From Methylobacterium marchantiae (GTDB lineage Bacteria > Pseudomonadota > Alphaproteobacteria > Rhizobiales > Beijerinckiaceae), in contig NZ_BPQT01000018.1 of NCBI RefSeq assembly GCF_022179405.1, forward strand, positions 54,659-118,658: a stretch of 64,000 nt of DNA, read 5' to 3'. Each line of letters begins with the position of its first letter. The stretch's first letter is position 1. Below the pieces are notes generated by a model that had not been told where the DNA came from, made no database searches, and saw only the letters and a program-made list of their open reading frames with translations. Position numbers and translations under genes: made by a program. Shown piece by piece: positions 9,336-16,901 of the stretch.

Positions 9336-9384
9336 GCCTTATATGCTCAATGCATCTAACTAAGATGTATCAAGCATATAAGGC
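9336..9384. promoter_or_regulatory. Long inverted repeat upstream of the nrtR-like gene, probable autoregulatory operator
   Basis: Two 22-base arms, 9336-9357 and 9363-9384, match at 19 of 22 positions and are separated by five bases. The outer 12 bases of each arm (GCCTTATATGCT and its complement) match perfectly. The repeat is AT-rich in a GC-rich region and ends six bases before the ATG at 9391, so a bound protein would block transcription start or elongation. NrtR regulators bind palindromes of about 21 bp in front of their own operons; this site could hold two dimers. Confidence 0.65.
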
Positions 9385-9390
9385 TGCCTC

Positions 9391-10116
9391 ATGACCGAAG
9401 TCGAATTCCTCGCAGAGTATGATCCCGCTGCTTACGAGCGCCCTGCCCTCGCCGTCGATCTCGTATTGCTGGGCCTGCGCGACGGGCGCCTGACGGCGTT
9501 GCTGCTCAAGCGGGAGCAGTTTCCGCATGCAGGTCGCTGGGGATTGCCCGGCGGCTTCGTCGGGATCGACCAGCCGATCGACGCGGCTGCGTTGCATGTC
9601 CTTAGCGAGAAGGCCGGCCTCGCCGGAATGCATCTCGAACAGCTCTACACGTTCGGGGCCCTCGACCGTGATCCGCGCATGAGGATCGTCAGCGTGGCCT
9701 ATCTCGCCCTCTTGCCAGAATCCGCTTTCTCAGAGGCATTGGAGCGCTCTTCGTCTCTCCTCGCTGCGACAATCGAGGTGCCCTGGTCGGGCGAAGCGGG
9801 CGGACCGGTCTCGGCGCTATCGCCGAAGGGCGAGACACTCCCTCTCGCCTTCGACCATGCCGACATCCTCGCGATGGCGATACTGCGCCTGCGCGGCAAG
9901 CTCGATTACTCGGATGTCGGTTTCGCCTTTCTGCCCGAGCAGTTCACCCTACGGCAGTTGCAGGACGTGCACGAGGCGGTTCTCGATACCACGCTCAACA
10001 AGCCGGCCTTCCGACGCAGGATGCTGGATCGCGGCTGGCTGGCGCCCACCGGTCTGCGTGAGGCCGGGACGTCCTTCCGCCCCGCCGAACTCTACAGATT
10101 CCAACGATCACGCTGA
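9391..10116 (+). CDS. nrtR: NrtR-type transcriptional regulator (degenerate Nudix domain plus winged helix)
   Basis: A 241-residue protein with a Nudix fold at about 18-150 and a C-terminal winged helix at about 160-235, the architecture of NrtR, which senses ADP-ribose and controls NAD metabolism genes. The Nudix box starts at G55, but the catalytic REUXEE core is replaced by HVLSEK (residues 69-74), and the first box glutamate is Gln61. It should bind its ligand rather than hydrolyse it, as expected for a regulator. It heads a three-gene operon with an SPFH protein and an NAD-kinase-like protein and has a long palindrome just upstream. The gene symbol denotes the family, not proven orthology. 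Confidence 0.82.
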   Translation: MTEVEFLAEYDPAAYERPALAVDLVLLGLRDGRLTALLLKREQFPHAGRWGLPGGFVGIDQPIDAAALHVLSEKAGLAGMHLEQLYTFGALDRDPRMRIVSVAYLALLPESAFSEALERSSSLLAATIEVPWSGEAGGPVSALSPKGETLPLAFDHADILAMAILRLRGKLDYSDVGFAFLPEQFTLRQLQDVHEAVLDTTLNKPAFRRRMLDRGWLAPTGLREAGTSFRPAELYRFQRSR

Positions 10117-10135
10117 TTGGACAGGAGGTTTCCCC

Positions 10136-11119
10136 ATGGCCACGATCCGAAACATCGGCTTGATTGCTCAATTGAGGAGTGAGGCGAGCAGCCACGTCAT
10201 TCGCTATCGCAAGGGCCGTATCCGGCAGAGCGGCCGCGGTCTCGTCTTCTGGTTTCGCCCGGAGACGTCGAGCATCGCCGAGGTACCTATGGACGACCGC
10301 GAGATGACGCTGTTCGTCCGTGGACGAAGCCAGGATTTCCAGGCCGTCGCCGTGCAAGGGACCATCGGCTGGCACGTGGTCGATCCCGAGCGGTTGGCCA
10401 ACCGCATCGACTTCTCGATCGCGCTTCTCAGCGGCAAGCTGCAGGGCGAGCCCATCGAGAAGATCGAGGCACGCATCGCCGGCATCGCCAGCCAGGCGGT
10501 GCTGCAATATCTCGGCGGCAAGCCGGTGCGAACCATCCTCGATGCCGGCCCGGAGCCTCTCCGTGGTGGTCTGGAAATGGTGCTGGCGGCGGATCAATCC
10601 CTCGCCGAGATCGGCGTCGCAGCGGTTTCGGTGCGGCTCACCAACTTGGCGCCGACGAGTGAACTCGAACGTGCTCTGCAGACGCCGACCTTCGAGGCGC
10701 TTCAGCAGAAGGCCGATGAGGCGACCTTCTCCCGCCGCGCCCTCGCAGTGGAGAAGGAGCGCGCCATCGCGGAGAACGAACTCGCCACCAGGACCGAGCT
10801 GGCGCGTCAGGAGAAGTTGTTGATCGCGGAGGAAGCGGAGAATGCGCGAAGCCGCGCCGAGGGCATCGCCGACGCACAGGCCGTCGAGGCGACGGCCGAG
10901 GCGGAGCGCATCCGTCTCGTGGAGGGGGCCAGGGCTATCGCCGAGCAACAGCGTGTCGCAATCTACCGCGACTTACCGCCCACCATCCTGTTCGGGCTCG
11001 CCGCACAGCAACTCGCCGGCAAGCTGGAGACGATCGAGCACGTCAACGTGACGCCGGACCTGCTCGCGGCCGTGGTGGGCGAGTTCCACAAGGCGCGCTC
11101 GATGGTAAGCGGGCGCTAG
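10136..11119 (+). CDS. SPFH/band-7 domain protein without an obvious membrane anchor
   Basis: A 327-residue protein. The SPFH domain covers about 15-190 (RYRKGRIRQSGRG, VPMDDREMTLFVRG, VQGTIGWHVVDPERLANRI). An Ala/Glu-rich coiled coil follows at about 190-275, then a short C-terminal domain. Most SPFH proteins (stomatins, flotillins) begin with a hydrophobic anchor; here the N-terminus MATIRNIGLIAQLRS has none. The ATG at 10136 has an AGGAGG ribosome site 7 bases upstream. It starts 19 bases after the NrtR stop and ends three bases before the next gene, so the three genes are one operon. A scaffold or oligomeric ring role is an inference from the family. Confidence 0.85.
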   Translation: MATIRNIGLIAQLRSEASSHVIRYRKGRIRQSGRGLVFWFRPETSSIAEVPMDDREMTLFVRGRSQDFQAVAVQGTIGWHVVDPERLANRIDFSIALLSGKLQGEPIEKIEARIAGIASQAVLQYLGGKPVRTILDAGPEPLRGGLEMVLAADQSLAEIGVAAVSVRLTNLAPTSELERALQTPTFEALQQKADEATFSRRALAVEKERAIAENELATRTELARQEKLLIAEEAENARSRAEGIADAQAVEATAEAERIRLVEGARAIAEQQRVAIYRDLPPTILFGLAAQQLAGKLETIEHVNVTPDLLAAVVGEFHKARSMVSGR

Positions 11120-11122
11120 GCC

Positions 11123-12016
11123 GTGCCCGTCCTCACCCATCGCGCCGTCTTCGTCATTCGCGAGACGGATTACGAAGCCCTGATCGCCCGGCATGCCACG
11201 AGCGGGCAGGTCCGCTTCTTCTTGGAGAGCCGCGGACAACGATTGGAGGACGTTCTGGAGCGCCACGAGCGCTTCCACGCCGTGCTCACCCGGGCGCGGG
11301 CTTCCGTACCGGACGAGTGGCGGCAGGCGCTGGTGAAGCGTGCCGACCTCGACCGCTTCCTGTTCGCGCCGGACGACGTTATCGTCGCTGTGGGTCAGGA
11401 CGGGCTCGTCGCCAACGTCGCGAAGTATCTCCGGGCGCAGCCGGTGATCGGCATCAATCCGGCACCGGACCTCTACGACGGCGTTCTGGCGCGTGTCGCC
11501 GTGGAGCGGCTGAGGGAACTCCTCCTCGCCAGCGTCAACGGCGCGGCGCAGGTGGAGCGGCGCACCATGGTGCAGGCCGTGCTCGACCATGGCGAGACGT
11601 TGTTCGCGCTCAACGAGATATTCGTGGGACATCGCAGCCATCAATCCGCGCGCTACAGGATCGAGGCGGCGGGCGACGCCGAAGATCAGTCCTCCAGCGG
11701 GCTCATCGTCGCATCGGGCACGGGGATTACGGGTTGGGCGCGCTCCATCGCCGAGGCGACCCACCTCGCTGTCCCGATCGGGGCGGAGGAACCGGCGGTG
11801 GGTTACTGGGTGCGCGAGCCGTTTCCGAGCATCGCCACCACCACGCGGTTGCGGGCCGGAAAGCTCGATGATGCCGGGCTTCTCGTCACCTCACGGATGA
11901 ACGATGGTGGCGTCGTCTTCGCCGACGGGATCGAGCAGGATTTCCTGACGTTCGGATGGGGCTGCCAAGTCAGACTCTCGCAAGCCGAGCGTACGCTTAA
12001 CCTTGCGGTTGGCTGA
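11123..12016 (+). CDS. Diverged NAD kinase-like protein
   Basis: A 297-residue protein with the layout of ATP-NAD kinases but altered signatures. The nucleotide loop GGDG appears as VGQDG (residues 90-94), followed by VIGINPAP where NAD kinases have GIN.G. The NE motif is present in ALNEIFVGH (162-170). The segment normally reading DGLIVSTPTGSTAY is SSGLIVASGTGITGW (191-205). The fold is thus recognisable, while the catalytic aspartate context and TGSTAY loop are changed; it may bind NAD(H) or use another substrate. The start is GTG at 11123 with a weak ribosome site, tightly coupled to the SPFH gene. NAD metabolism fits with the NrtR regulator in front. Confidence 0.72.
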   Translation: MPVLTHRAVFVIRETDYEALIARHATSGQVRFFLESRGQRLEDVLERHERFHAVLTRARASVPDEWRQALVKRADLDRFLFAPDDVIVAVGQDGLVANVAKYLRAQPVIGINPAPDLYDGVLARVAVERLRELLLASVNGAAQVERRTMVQAVLDHGETLFALNEIFVGHRSHQSARYRIEAAGDAEDQSSSGLIVASGTGITGWARSIAEATHLAVPIGAEEPAVGYWVREPFPSIATTTRLRAGKLDDAGLLVTSRMNDGGVVFADGIEQDFLTFGWGCQVRLSQAERTLNLAVG

Positions 12017-12085
12017 GCCGACTTTCTCGGCGGAACGACGGGCTCCGCTATGCTCAGACCTCGCGATACCGCCCAAAACGACAGA

Positions 12086-12114
12086 AGCCCCGAACCGAGG
12101 GTTCGGGGCTTTTT
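12086..12114. terminator. Bidirectional terminator between the NrtR operon and the tRNA/trpB side
   Basis: A perfect 10 bp stem (AGCCCCGAAC/GTTCGGGGCT) with a 5-nt loop is followed by TTTT on the + strand; on the - strand it is followed by a pyrimidine-rich stretch ending in TTTT. It can serve both the operon from the left and the leftward tRNA transcript. Confidence 0.8.
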
Positions 12115-12141
12115 GCCGGGTCGTCTGGACGACCGAAATTT

Positions 12142-12218
12142 TGGTAGCGAGGGAGAGATTTGAACTCCCGACACAAGGATTATGATTCCTCTGCTCTAAC
12201 CAACTGAGCTACCCCGCC
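12142..12218 (-). tRNA. tRNA-Met (anticodon CAT), probably elongator
   Basis: A 77-base cloverleaf with encoded CCA. The acceptor stem GGCGGGG pairs with CCTCGCT with two G-U pairs. The D arm is GCTC/GAGC, the anticodon stem GAGGA/TCCTT encloses loop ATCATAA, and the T arm is GGGAG/CTCTC with TTCAAAT. The anticodon CAT allows elongator Met or, with lysidine, Ile2. A G1-U72 end is weakly paired; the initiator features (three G-C pairs in the anticodon stem) are absent, so it is not the initiator. Confidence 0.93.
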
Positions 12219-12333
12219 ATTACAAAGGTGCCCGCCAAGTGCGAGCCCCTCTGAAGAGATCGGCGGTATAGGGAAGTCCGCTGCCGGGTGTCAACGGGGT
12301 GTTTGCGTGACCGGCCGCCCCGTCGACATTTTG

Positions 12334-13575
12334 TCAAAGCCGCGTGCCCATGATCTCGGCGACCTGCGGGATATCCTTATCGCCACGGCCCGAGAGGTTG
12401 AGGACCATGAGGTGGTCGGCTGACTTTATCGGGGCGAGTTCGAACACCTTCGCGAGAGCATGGGCAGGCTCGAGAGCCGGGATGATGCCCTCCAGCATCG
12501 AGCACAGCTTGAACGCCTCCAACGTCTCGGAATCCGTCGCCGAAAGGTATGTGACGCGCTTTGCCTCGTGCAGCCAGGCGTGCTCGGGCCCGATGCCGGG
12601 ATAGTCGAGGCCGGCCGAGATCGAGTGCGCGTCGGCGATCTGGCCGTCCTCGTTCTGCAGCAGGTAGGTGCGGTTGCCGTGCAGCACGCCCGGCTTGCCG
12701 CCGGACAGGGACGCGGCATGAAGGCCGGACGAGATGCCATGCCCGGCCGCTTCCACCCCGTAGATCTCGACTTCGCGGTCGTCGAGGAACGGGTGGAACA
12801 GGCCCATGGCGTTCGAGCCGCCGCCGATACAGGCGATGAGCGAATCCGGCAGCCGCCCTTCCATCTCCAGCATCTGCTCCCTGGTCTCGCGGCCGATGAT
12901 CGACTGGAAGTCGCGCACCATGGCCGGGTAGGGATGCGGGCCGGCGACGGTCCCGATGCAATAGAAGGTGTCGGCGACGTTAGTGACCCAGTCGCGCAGG
13001 GCCTCGTTCATGGCGTCCTTGAGGGTCTTGGTGCCGGACTGGACCGGGATCACCTCGGCACCGAGCATCTTCATCCGGAAGACGTTGGGCGCCTGACGCG
13101 CCACGTCGACGGCGCCCATATAGACCACGCATTTCAGGCCGAACCGGGCGCAGAGGGTCGCGGTGGCGACACCGTGCTGGCCGGCTCCGGTCTCGGCGAT
13201 GATCCGAGGCTTACCCATGCGGCGGGCCAGCATGATCTGGCCGAGCACGTTGTTCACCTTGTGCGAGCCGGTGTGGTTCAACTCCTCACGCTTGAAGAAC
13301 ACCTTCGCGCCGTGACCGGGAGCCGACTTCGCGCGCAGGTACTCGGTCATGCGCTCGGCATAGTAGAGAGGACTGGGCCGGCCGACGTAATGGGTCAGAT
13401 GGCCGTTCATTTCCTCTTGGAAGGCCGGGTCGGCCTTCGCGTCCGTATAGGCCTTCTCGAGTTCGAGAATGAGCGGCATCAGCGTCTCGGCGACGAAGCG
13501 GCCGCCGAAAATACCGAAGCGGCCGCGCTCGTCCGGTCCATTGCGGAACGAGTTCGGAGAGGGGGCGATGGTCAC
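12334..13575 (-). CDS. trpB: Tryptophan synthase beta subunit
   Basis: Condenses indole with L-serine to tryptophan using PLP. The PLP lysine lies in [10 protein letters not shown], the phosphate-binding loop is [10 protein letters not shown], and [15 protein letters not shown] marks the N-terminus. The frame is open to an ATG at 13629, but the GTG at 13575 has a GAAGGA ribosome site nine bases upstream and gives 413 residues, the normal family size. trpF lies just upstream on the same strand, as usual in alphaproteobacteria. The alpha-subunit gene trpA, normally next, is not found downstream: the tRNA and the opposite-strand NrtR operon are there instead. Confidence 0.96.
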   Translation of the reverse strand: MTIAPSPNSFRNGPDERGRFGIFGGRFVAETLMPLILELEKAYTDAKADPAFQEEMNGHLTHYVGRPSPLYYAERMTEYLRAKSAPGHGAKVFFKREELNHTGSHKVNNVLGQIMLARRMGKPRIIAETGAGQHGVATATLCARFGLKCVVYMGAVDVARQAPNVFRMKMLGAEVIPVQSGTKTLKDAMNEALRDWVTNVADTFYCIGTVAGPHPYPAMVRDFQSIIGRETREQMLEMEGRLPDSLIACIGGGSNAMGLFHPFLDDREVEIYGVEAAGHGISSGLHAASLSGGKPGVLHGNRTYLLQNEDGQIADAHSISAGLDYPGIGPEHAWLHEAKRVTYLSATDSETLEAFKLCSMLEGIIPALEPAHALAKVFELAPIKSADHLMVLNLSGRGDKDIPQVAEIMGTRL

Positions 13576-13693
13576 GGGCTGTCGTCCTTCGCGTCTTGAG
13601 GCCGGCGACGTGTCGTTCGGCCTGGGCATGCGGTTGAGCCAATGCCTAGACCCGCACGGGGGGCGGCTACAATGCGGCCAACACGTCGAATCA

Positions 13694-14350
13694 TTAAATC
13701 AAGCTCGATTCGACAGCCCTAATCGCTGCGATGAAGGCCGCGATGCGCTCCGCGCTTTTCCTTCCGGGGCTCGTCTCCACTCCCGAAGAGACGTCGATGG
13801 CGCGCAGGCGGGTCATTGCCAGCGCCTCTCCGACATTGTCCGGGGTAAGGCCGCCGGACAGCATGGTGCCTTGTGGCAGGTACGTTCCCGCAAGCAGATT
13901 CCAGTCGAAGGCATGGCCGTTACCGCCGGGAAGGTCCGCGCTGGACGGCGGCTTGGCGTCGAGGAGGATACGGTCGGCCGTCACATGGTCGACAAGGGCG
14001 GCGAGATCCGCATGCGTAGCGATCCCGAGGGCCTTCATCACAGGTCTGCCACCGAGGTCGCGGATCATGGCGACCCGCTCCGGCGTTTCGCGTCCATGAA
14101 GCTGGATCCAGTCCGGATCGATCGCTTCGATGGCCGCCTTCACCAGGGCATCGTCGGGATCGACGAGCAGAACGACTCGATCCGCCCTGCCCTTCGCCTG
14201 CTCCGACAGGAGCCGCGCCTGCTCGAAGCCGACATGGCGCGGGCTCTTCGGGAAGTGCACGAAGCCGACGAGGTCGGCACCAGCCGACAGGGCCGCATCG
14301 AGGGTATCGGGCGTGCTCAGCCCGCAAATCTTGATGCGGATCGTAGGCAT
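13694..14350 (-). CDS. trpF: Phosphoribosylanthranilate isomerase
   Basis: A 218-residue TIM barrel that rearranges N-(5-phosphoribosyl)anthranilate in tryptophan synthesis. The catalytic cysteine lies in IKICGL at residue 8; the phosphate loop is near [13 protein letters not shown]; the acidic catalytic residue is in RILLDAK; and [11 protein letters not shown] precedes the C-terminal phosphate site. It lies between the LapA-domain gene and trpB, all leftward. Confidence 0.96.
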   Translation of the reverse strand: MPTIRIKICGLSTPDTLDAALSAGADLVGFVHFPKSPRHVGFEQARLLSEQAKGRADRVVLLVDPDDALVKAAIEAIDPDWIQLHGRETPERVAMIRDLGGRPVMKALGIATHADLAALVDHVTADRILLDAKPPSSADLPGGNGHAFDWNLLAGTYLPQGTMLSGGLTPDNVGEALAMTRLRAIDVSSGVETSPGRKSAERIAAFIAAIRAVESSLI

Positions 14351-14364
14351 GGTCGTTGCCGCGT

Positions 14365-14736
14365 CTAGCGCGGGGCCGGGAGCGCCACACGGCTGTCGAG
14401 ACCGTGATAGCGCTCCGTCGGTGCAGGATCACTCGCCGCCACATGGGATTTCAGGCGCTCGGTCTCGCCCTCCAGGCGACGGATTTCGCGGCGACGCTCC
14501 GCGCTCTTCCGCCGCGTGCCCGACTGGCCGAGCCAGCTGCCGATACCGCCGCAGACGATGCCGATAGCGATGCAAGCGAAGATCAGGGCGTAGAGTGGCA
14601 ACGGCAGGCTGAAAGCCGGCGTATCAACGGAGAACGGATCGAAGGACAGGCGAACCGTTTCGCGATTGGCTACCGCCAGGGCGACCACCACGATCGCGAC
14701 AGGAAGAAGGACCAAACCCTTGAGGAAGCGGATCAT
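14365..14736 (-). CDS. LapA-domain inner-membrane protein
   Basis: A 123-residue membrane protein with two hydrophobic helices, at about 6-24 and 46-68, and a charged cytoplasmic C-terminal tail with a short coiled coil (RRREIRRLEGETERLKSH). This is the lipopolysaccharide assembly protein A domain (DUF1049), linked in E. coli to control of LPS synthesis. The ATG at 14736 follows an AGGAG ribosome site by 8 bases. It sits 14 bases before trpF and directly after ihfB, an arrangement common in alphaproteobacteria. Confidence 0.85.
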   Translation of the reverse strand: MIRFLKGLVLLPVAIVVVALAVANRETVRLSFDPFSVDTPAFSLPLPLYALIFACIAIGIVCGGIGSWLGQSGTRRKSAERRREIRRLEGETERLKSHVAASDPAPTERYHGLDSRVALPAPR

Positions 14737-14767
14737 CGGAACACTCCTGTCGATGGTGCGAGGCTGC

Positions 14768-15079
14768 TCATAGCTCGGCGGATTCCTCTTCGCCGATGCC
14801 GGCCTCGTTAAGGCGTTGGCGCATCTCCTTGCCCGTCTTGAACACGGGGATGGCCTTCTCGGAGACGGCAACGGCTTCACCGGTGCGCGGGTTGCGCCCG
14901 CGGCGCGCCTCGCGGCGCTTGACCGAGAAGGCACCGAAGCCCCGTAACTCAACACGGTCGCCACGGGACAGCGCGTCGGCGATCGTGTCGAGAATAGCTT
15001 TCACGAGTGTTTCCACGTCGCGCTGGTAGAGATGCGGGTTCTGCTCTGAGATCCTGAGCACGAGCTCCGATTTGATCAT
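14768..15079 (-). CDS. ihfB: Integration host factor beta subunit
   Basis: A 103-residue DNA-bending protein that pairs with IhfA. The HU/IHF signature is clear: [13 protein letters not shown] at the N-terminus, [12 protein letters not shown], and the DNA-intercalating arm [10 protein letters not shown]. The frame runs 12 codons further upstream, but ATG 15079 has an AGGGAAGA ribosome site and gives the family N-terminus. The gene follows sppA and precedes the LapA-domain gene. Confidence 0.95.
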   Translation of the reverse strand: MIKSELVLRISEQNPHLYQRDVETLVKAILDTIADALSRGDRVELRGFGAFSVKRREARRGRNPRTGEAVAVSEKAIPVFKTGKEMRQRLNEAGIGEEESAEL

Positions 15080-15142
15080 GCGGCGGTCTTCCCTGGAATC
15101 ATGCGGGCCGGGCACCCATGCTGTTCTGATATTGAAGCGTCC

Positions 15143-16123
15143 TCAGGGCGCATCCGCCGAGGCAGGACGCCATAGGGCAAGTAACCCTCCCTGCGCTATG
15201 CTCGCCGTCTCGTCGCCGACCTGACGCAGGCGGGTGGCGAGGCCGCCCATGCCCATGAGGTCCGCGCCGGTTCCCAGCGCCGACCAGAGTTTGAAGTCGC
15301 TCTCGGATTTCGGCTTCCAGTCGCGCACGGGCAGGCCCTTGGCGACGTTGCGCTCGGTCTCGAGCCAGACCACCGCCTGCCGCTCGCCGCCGACGCTGTC
15401 CACGAGCTTCAACGGGACGCTCTGGCGACCGCTGAACACGCGTCCGTCTGAGACGGTGGCGAGTTCCTTGTCGTTCATCTTGCGCCGTTCGGAAACCAGA
15501 CCCTTGAACCAAGCGTATGTGTCACCGACCACGGAGGCCAAGGCGGCACGCGCTTCCGGCGAGGTCGGGGTGAAGCCCGACGGTTCGGCCTTGAGCGGCG
15601 ACGACTTCACCGATTCGACCTTCACGCCGACCTTGTCGAGGAGGCCCGACAGGTCGGGATACTGGAACAGGACACCGATGGAACCAACGAGAGCTGTCTC
15701 CCGCGCGACGATGTGGTCGGCCGCGATGGCGGCGATGTAGGCACCCGAAGCTGCGGTGCCATCGACGAAGGCGACCATCGGCTTCTTCTCGGCGAGTGAA
15801 CGGAGGTTGCGATAGAGTTCTTCGGATCCCGTGGTGGTGCCGCCGGGCGACGAGATCGAGACGATCACGCCCTGGACCGCGCTGGCATCGCGCACACGCT
15901 CGATCAGCTTGGTGGTCGATTCGCTGCCGGCAATGAAGCCGCCGATGGAAATGCGTGCGATCTGCGGTTTGATCGCCGGGAAACCAAGGCCTTCGCCGCC
16001 GCGTACCCGGTAGCCGAGAGCACCGACGGCAATGATCAGGCCGCCGATGCCGACGACGCGCCATAGTGAGAGCTTGCGGCGCAAGCGCCGACGATCGATC
16101 AAAAGTTCGGCGTCTGCGGCCAT
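15143..16123 (-). CDS. sppA: Signal peptide peptidase SppA, short form
   Basis: A membrane-anchored serine protease (S49) that degrades leftover signal peptides. A single transmembrane helix lies at about 20-40, followed by the catalytic domain. The nucleophile serine is in GTAASGAYIAA and the base lysine in SSPLKAEPSG; ISSPGGT forms the oxyanion-hole region. At about 326 residues it is the single-domain form. The frame is open to 16216, but the start at 16123 (MAADAELLIDRRRLRRKLS) matches the usual N-terminus and has an AAGGGAG site upstream. It leads the sppA-ihfB-lapA-trpF-trpB run. Confidence 0.92.
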   Translation of the reverse strand: MAADAELLIDRRRLRRKLSLWRVVGIGGLIIAVGALGYRVRGGEGLGFPAIKPQIARISIGGFIAGSESTTKLIERVRDASAVQGVIVSISSPGGTTTGSEELYRNLRSLAEKKPMVAFVDGTAASGAYIAAIAADHIVARETALVGSIGVLFQYPDLSGLLDKVGVKVESVKSSPLKAEPSGFTPTSPEARAALASVVGDTYAWFKGLVSERRKMNDKELATVSDGRVFSGRQSVPLKLVDSVGGERQAVVWLETERNVAKGLPVRDWKPKSESDFKLWSALGTGADLMGMGGLATRLRQVGDETASIAQGGLLALWRPASADAP

Positions 16124-16468
16124 GCGATCGTATCGCTCCCTTGTGATCCGACCTCTACGGCCGGTTGCTCGCTCTCGGGCTCGACGACGCGCAAGCATGG
16201 CGCGTCGGTCATCCACTCGAGCGTTGTTCCATACCAGACGCCGGTTTGCACCAAGCCTTTGGTACCTCTCGCATCCTTCAGTCGGGATATTGGTGATGCC
16301 GCCGAGACGCGAAAGCAGGGCCGTGTTCTAGCGCTCCCTGCGGCGGACCGGCAAGAGGGCTTGCAAAAGGTCATTCATGGGTAGGAGCGAGGCAGCGGGG
16401 AGAGACGCACCGAGCAGATCGAAGACCGTCGCGGAATGGTCACGCAAAAGAAGCCCAATGAGGCGGAC

Positions 16469-16708
16469 TCAGAGATCTCCAAAGGATTGGAGCGGTCGAC
16501 TGGCTTGGGGCACCGGCCGCCGATGCCGTGTCGACGACATGGGCGTGTGCGGCATCCGATCTCGTGTGTTCAGGGCACGAGGTCGTGGAAGGGGTTCGTC
16601 GAGGACGGTGTTGCTGGCCGATGTCTGCCTCAATGCGTTCACGTCGATTTGCGGAGGCGACGGCAATTGCAACTGCTCGTTCTCGTCGACGAGGAAAGAG
16701 CCGCCCAC
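16469..16708 (-). CDS. Doubtful small open frame, possible gene remnant
   Basis: 79 codons from a GTG. The first third has coding-like third positions and reads [18 protein letters not shown]; the rest is Arg/Pro-rich. The frame stays open for about 28 codons upstream of the GTG without any ATG or ribosome site. It may be the tail of a decayed gene, or chance. I recognise no family. Confidence 0.2.
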   Translation of the reverse strand: MGGSFLVDENEQLQLPSPPQIDVNALRQTSASNTVLDEPLPRPRALNTRDRMPHTPMSSTRHRRPVPQASRPLQSFGDL

Positions 16709-16810
16709 GGGGAAGCCCGCATAACCCTCGCCTTCCCAAATGCCGGATTTCTGGAGGAGGTGCAGCGATCGCCGCCACTGTGACGGCTATCGGCATGGTC
16801 GAGACAGAAG

Positions 16811-16845
16811 AACGCCCGCGCGGGAGGCGATCCCACGCGGGCGTT
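16811..16845 (-). terminator. Probable terminator of rpsA
   Basis: A perfect 10 bp GC-rich stem (AACGCCCGCG/CGCGGGCGTT) with a 15-nt loop lies 57 bp after the rpsA stop. The leftward transcript continues CTTCTGTCTC, only moderately U-rich, so termination may be incomplete. Confidence 0.5.
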
Positions 16846-16901
16846 CGGGAGACGAGACCGCCGGCTCCGAAGAGCAGGCGATCTTTGCGTCGGCGCCGGA
16901 T

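Larger units (their letters stand above)
16124..16901. other. 778 bp stretch without a convincing gene, between rpsA and sppA
   Basis: Both flanking genes point left, so this holds the sppA promoter side and the rpsA 3' region. Several short frames overlap on both strands; none has a good start with a ribosome site. The best candidate is listed separately at 16469-16708. The base composition is a little lower in GC than the genes around it. Confidence 0.6.
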
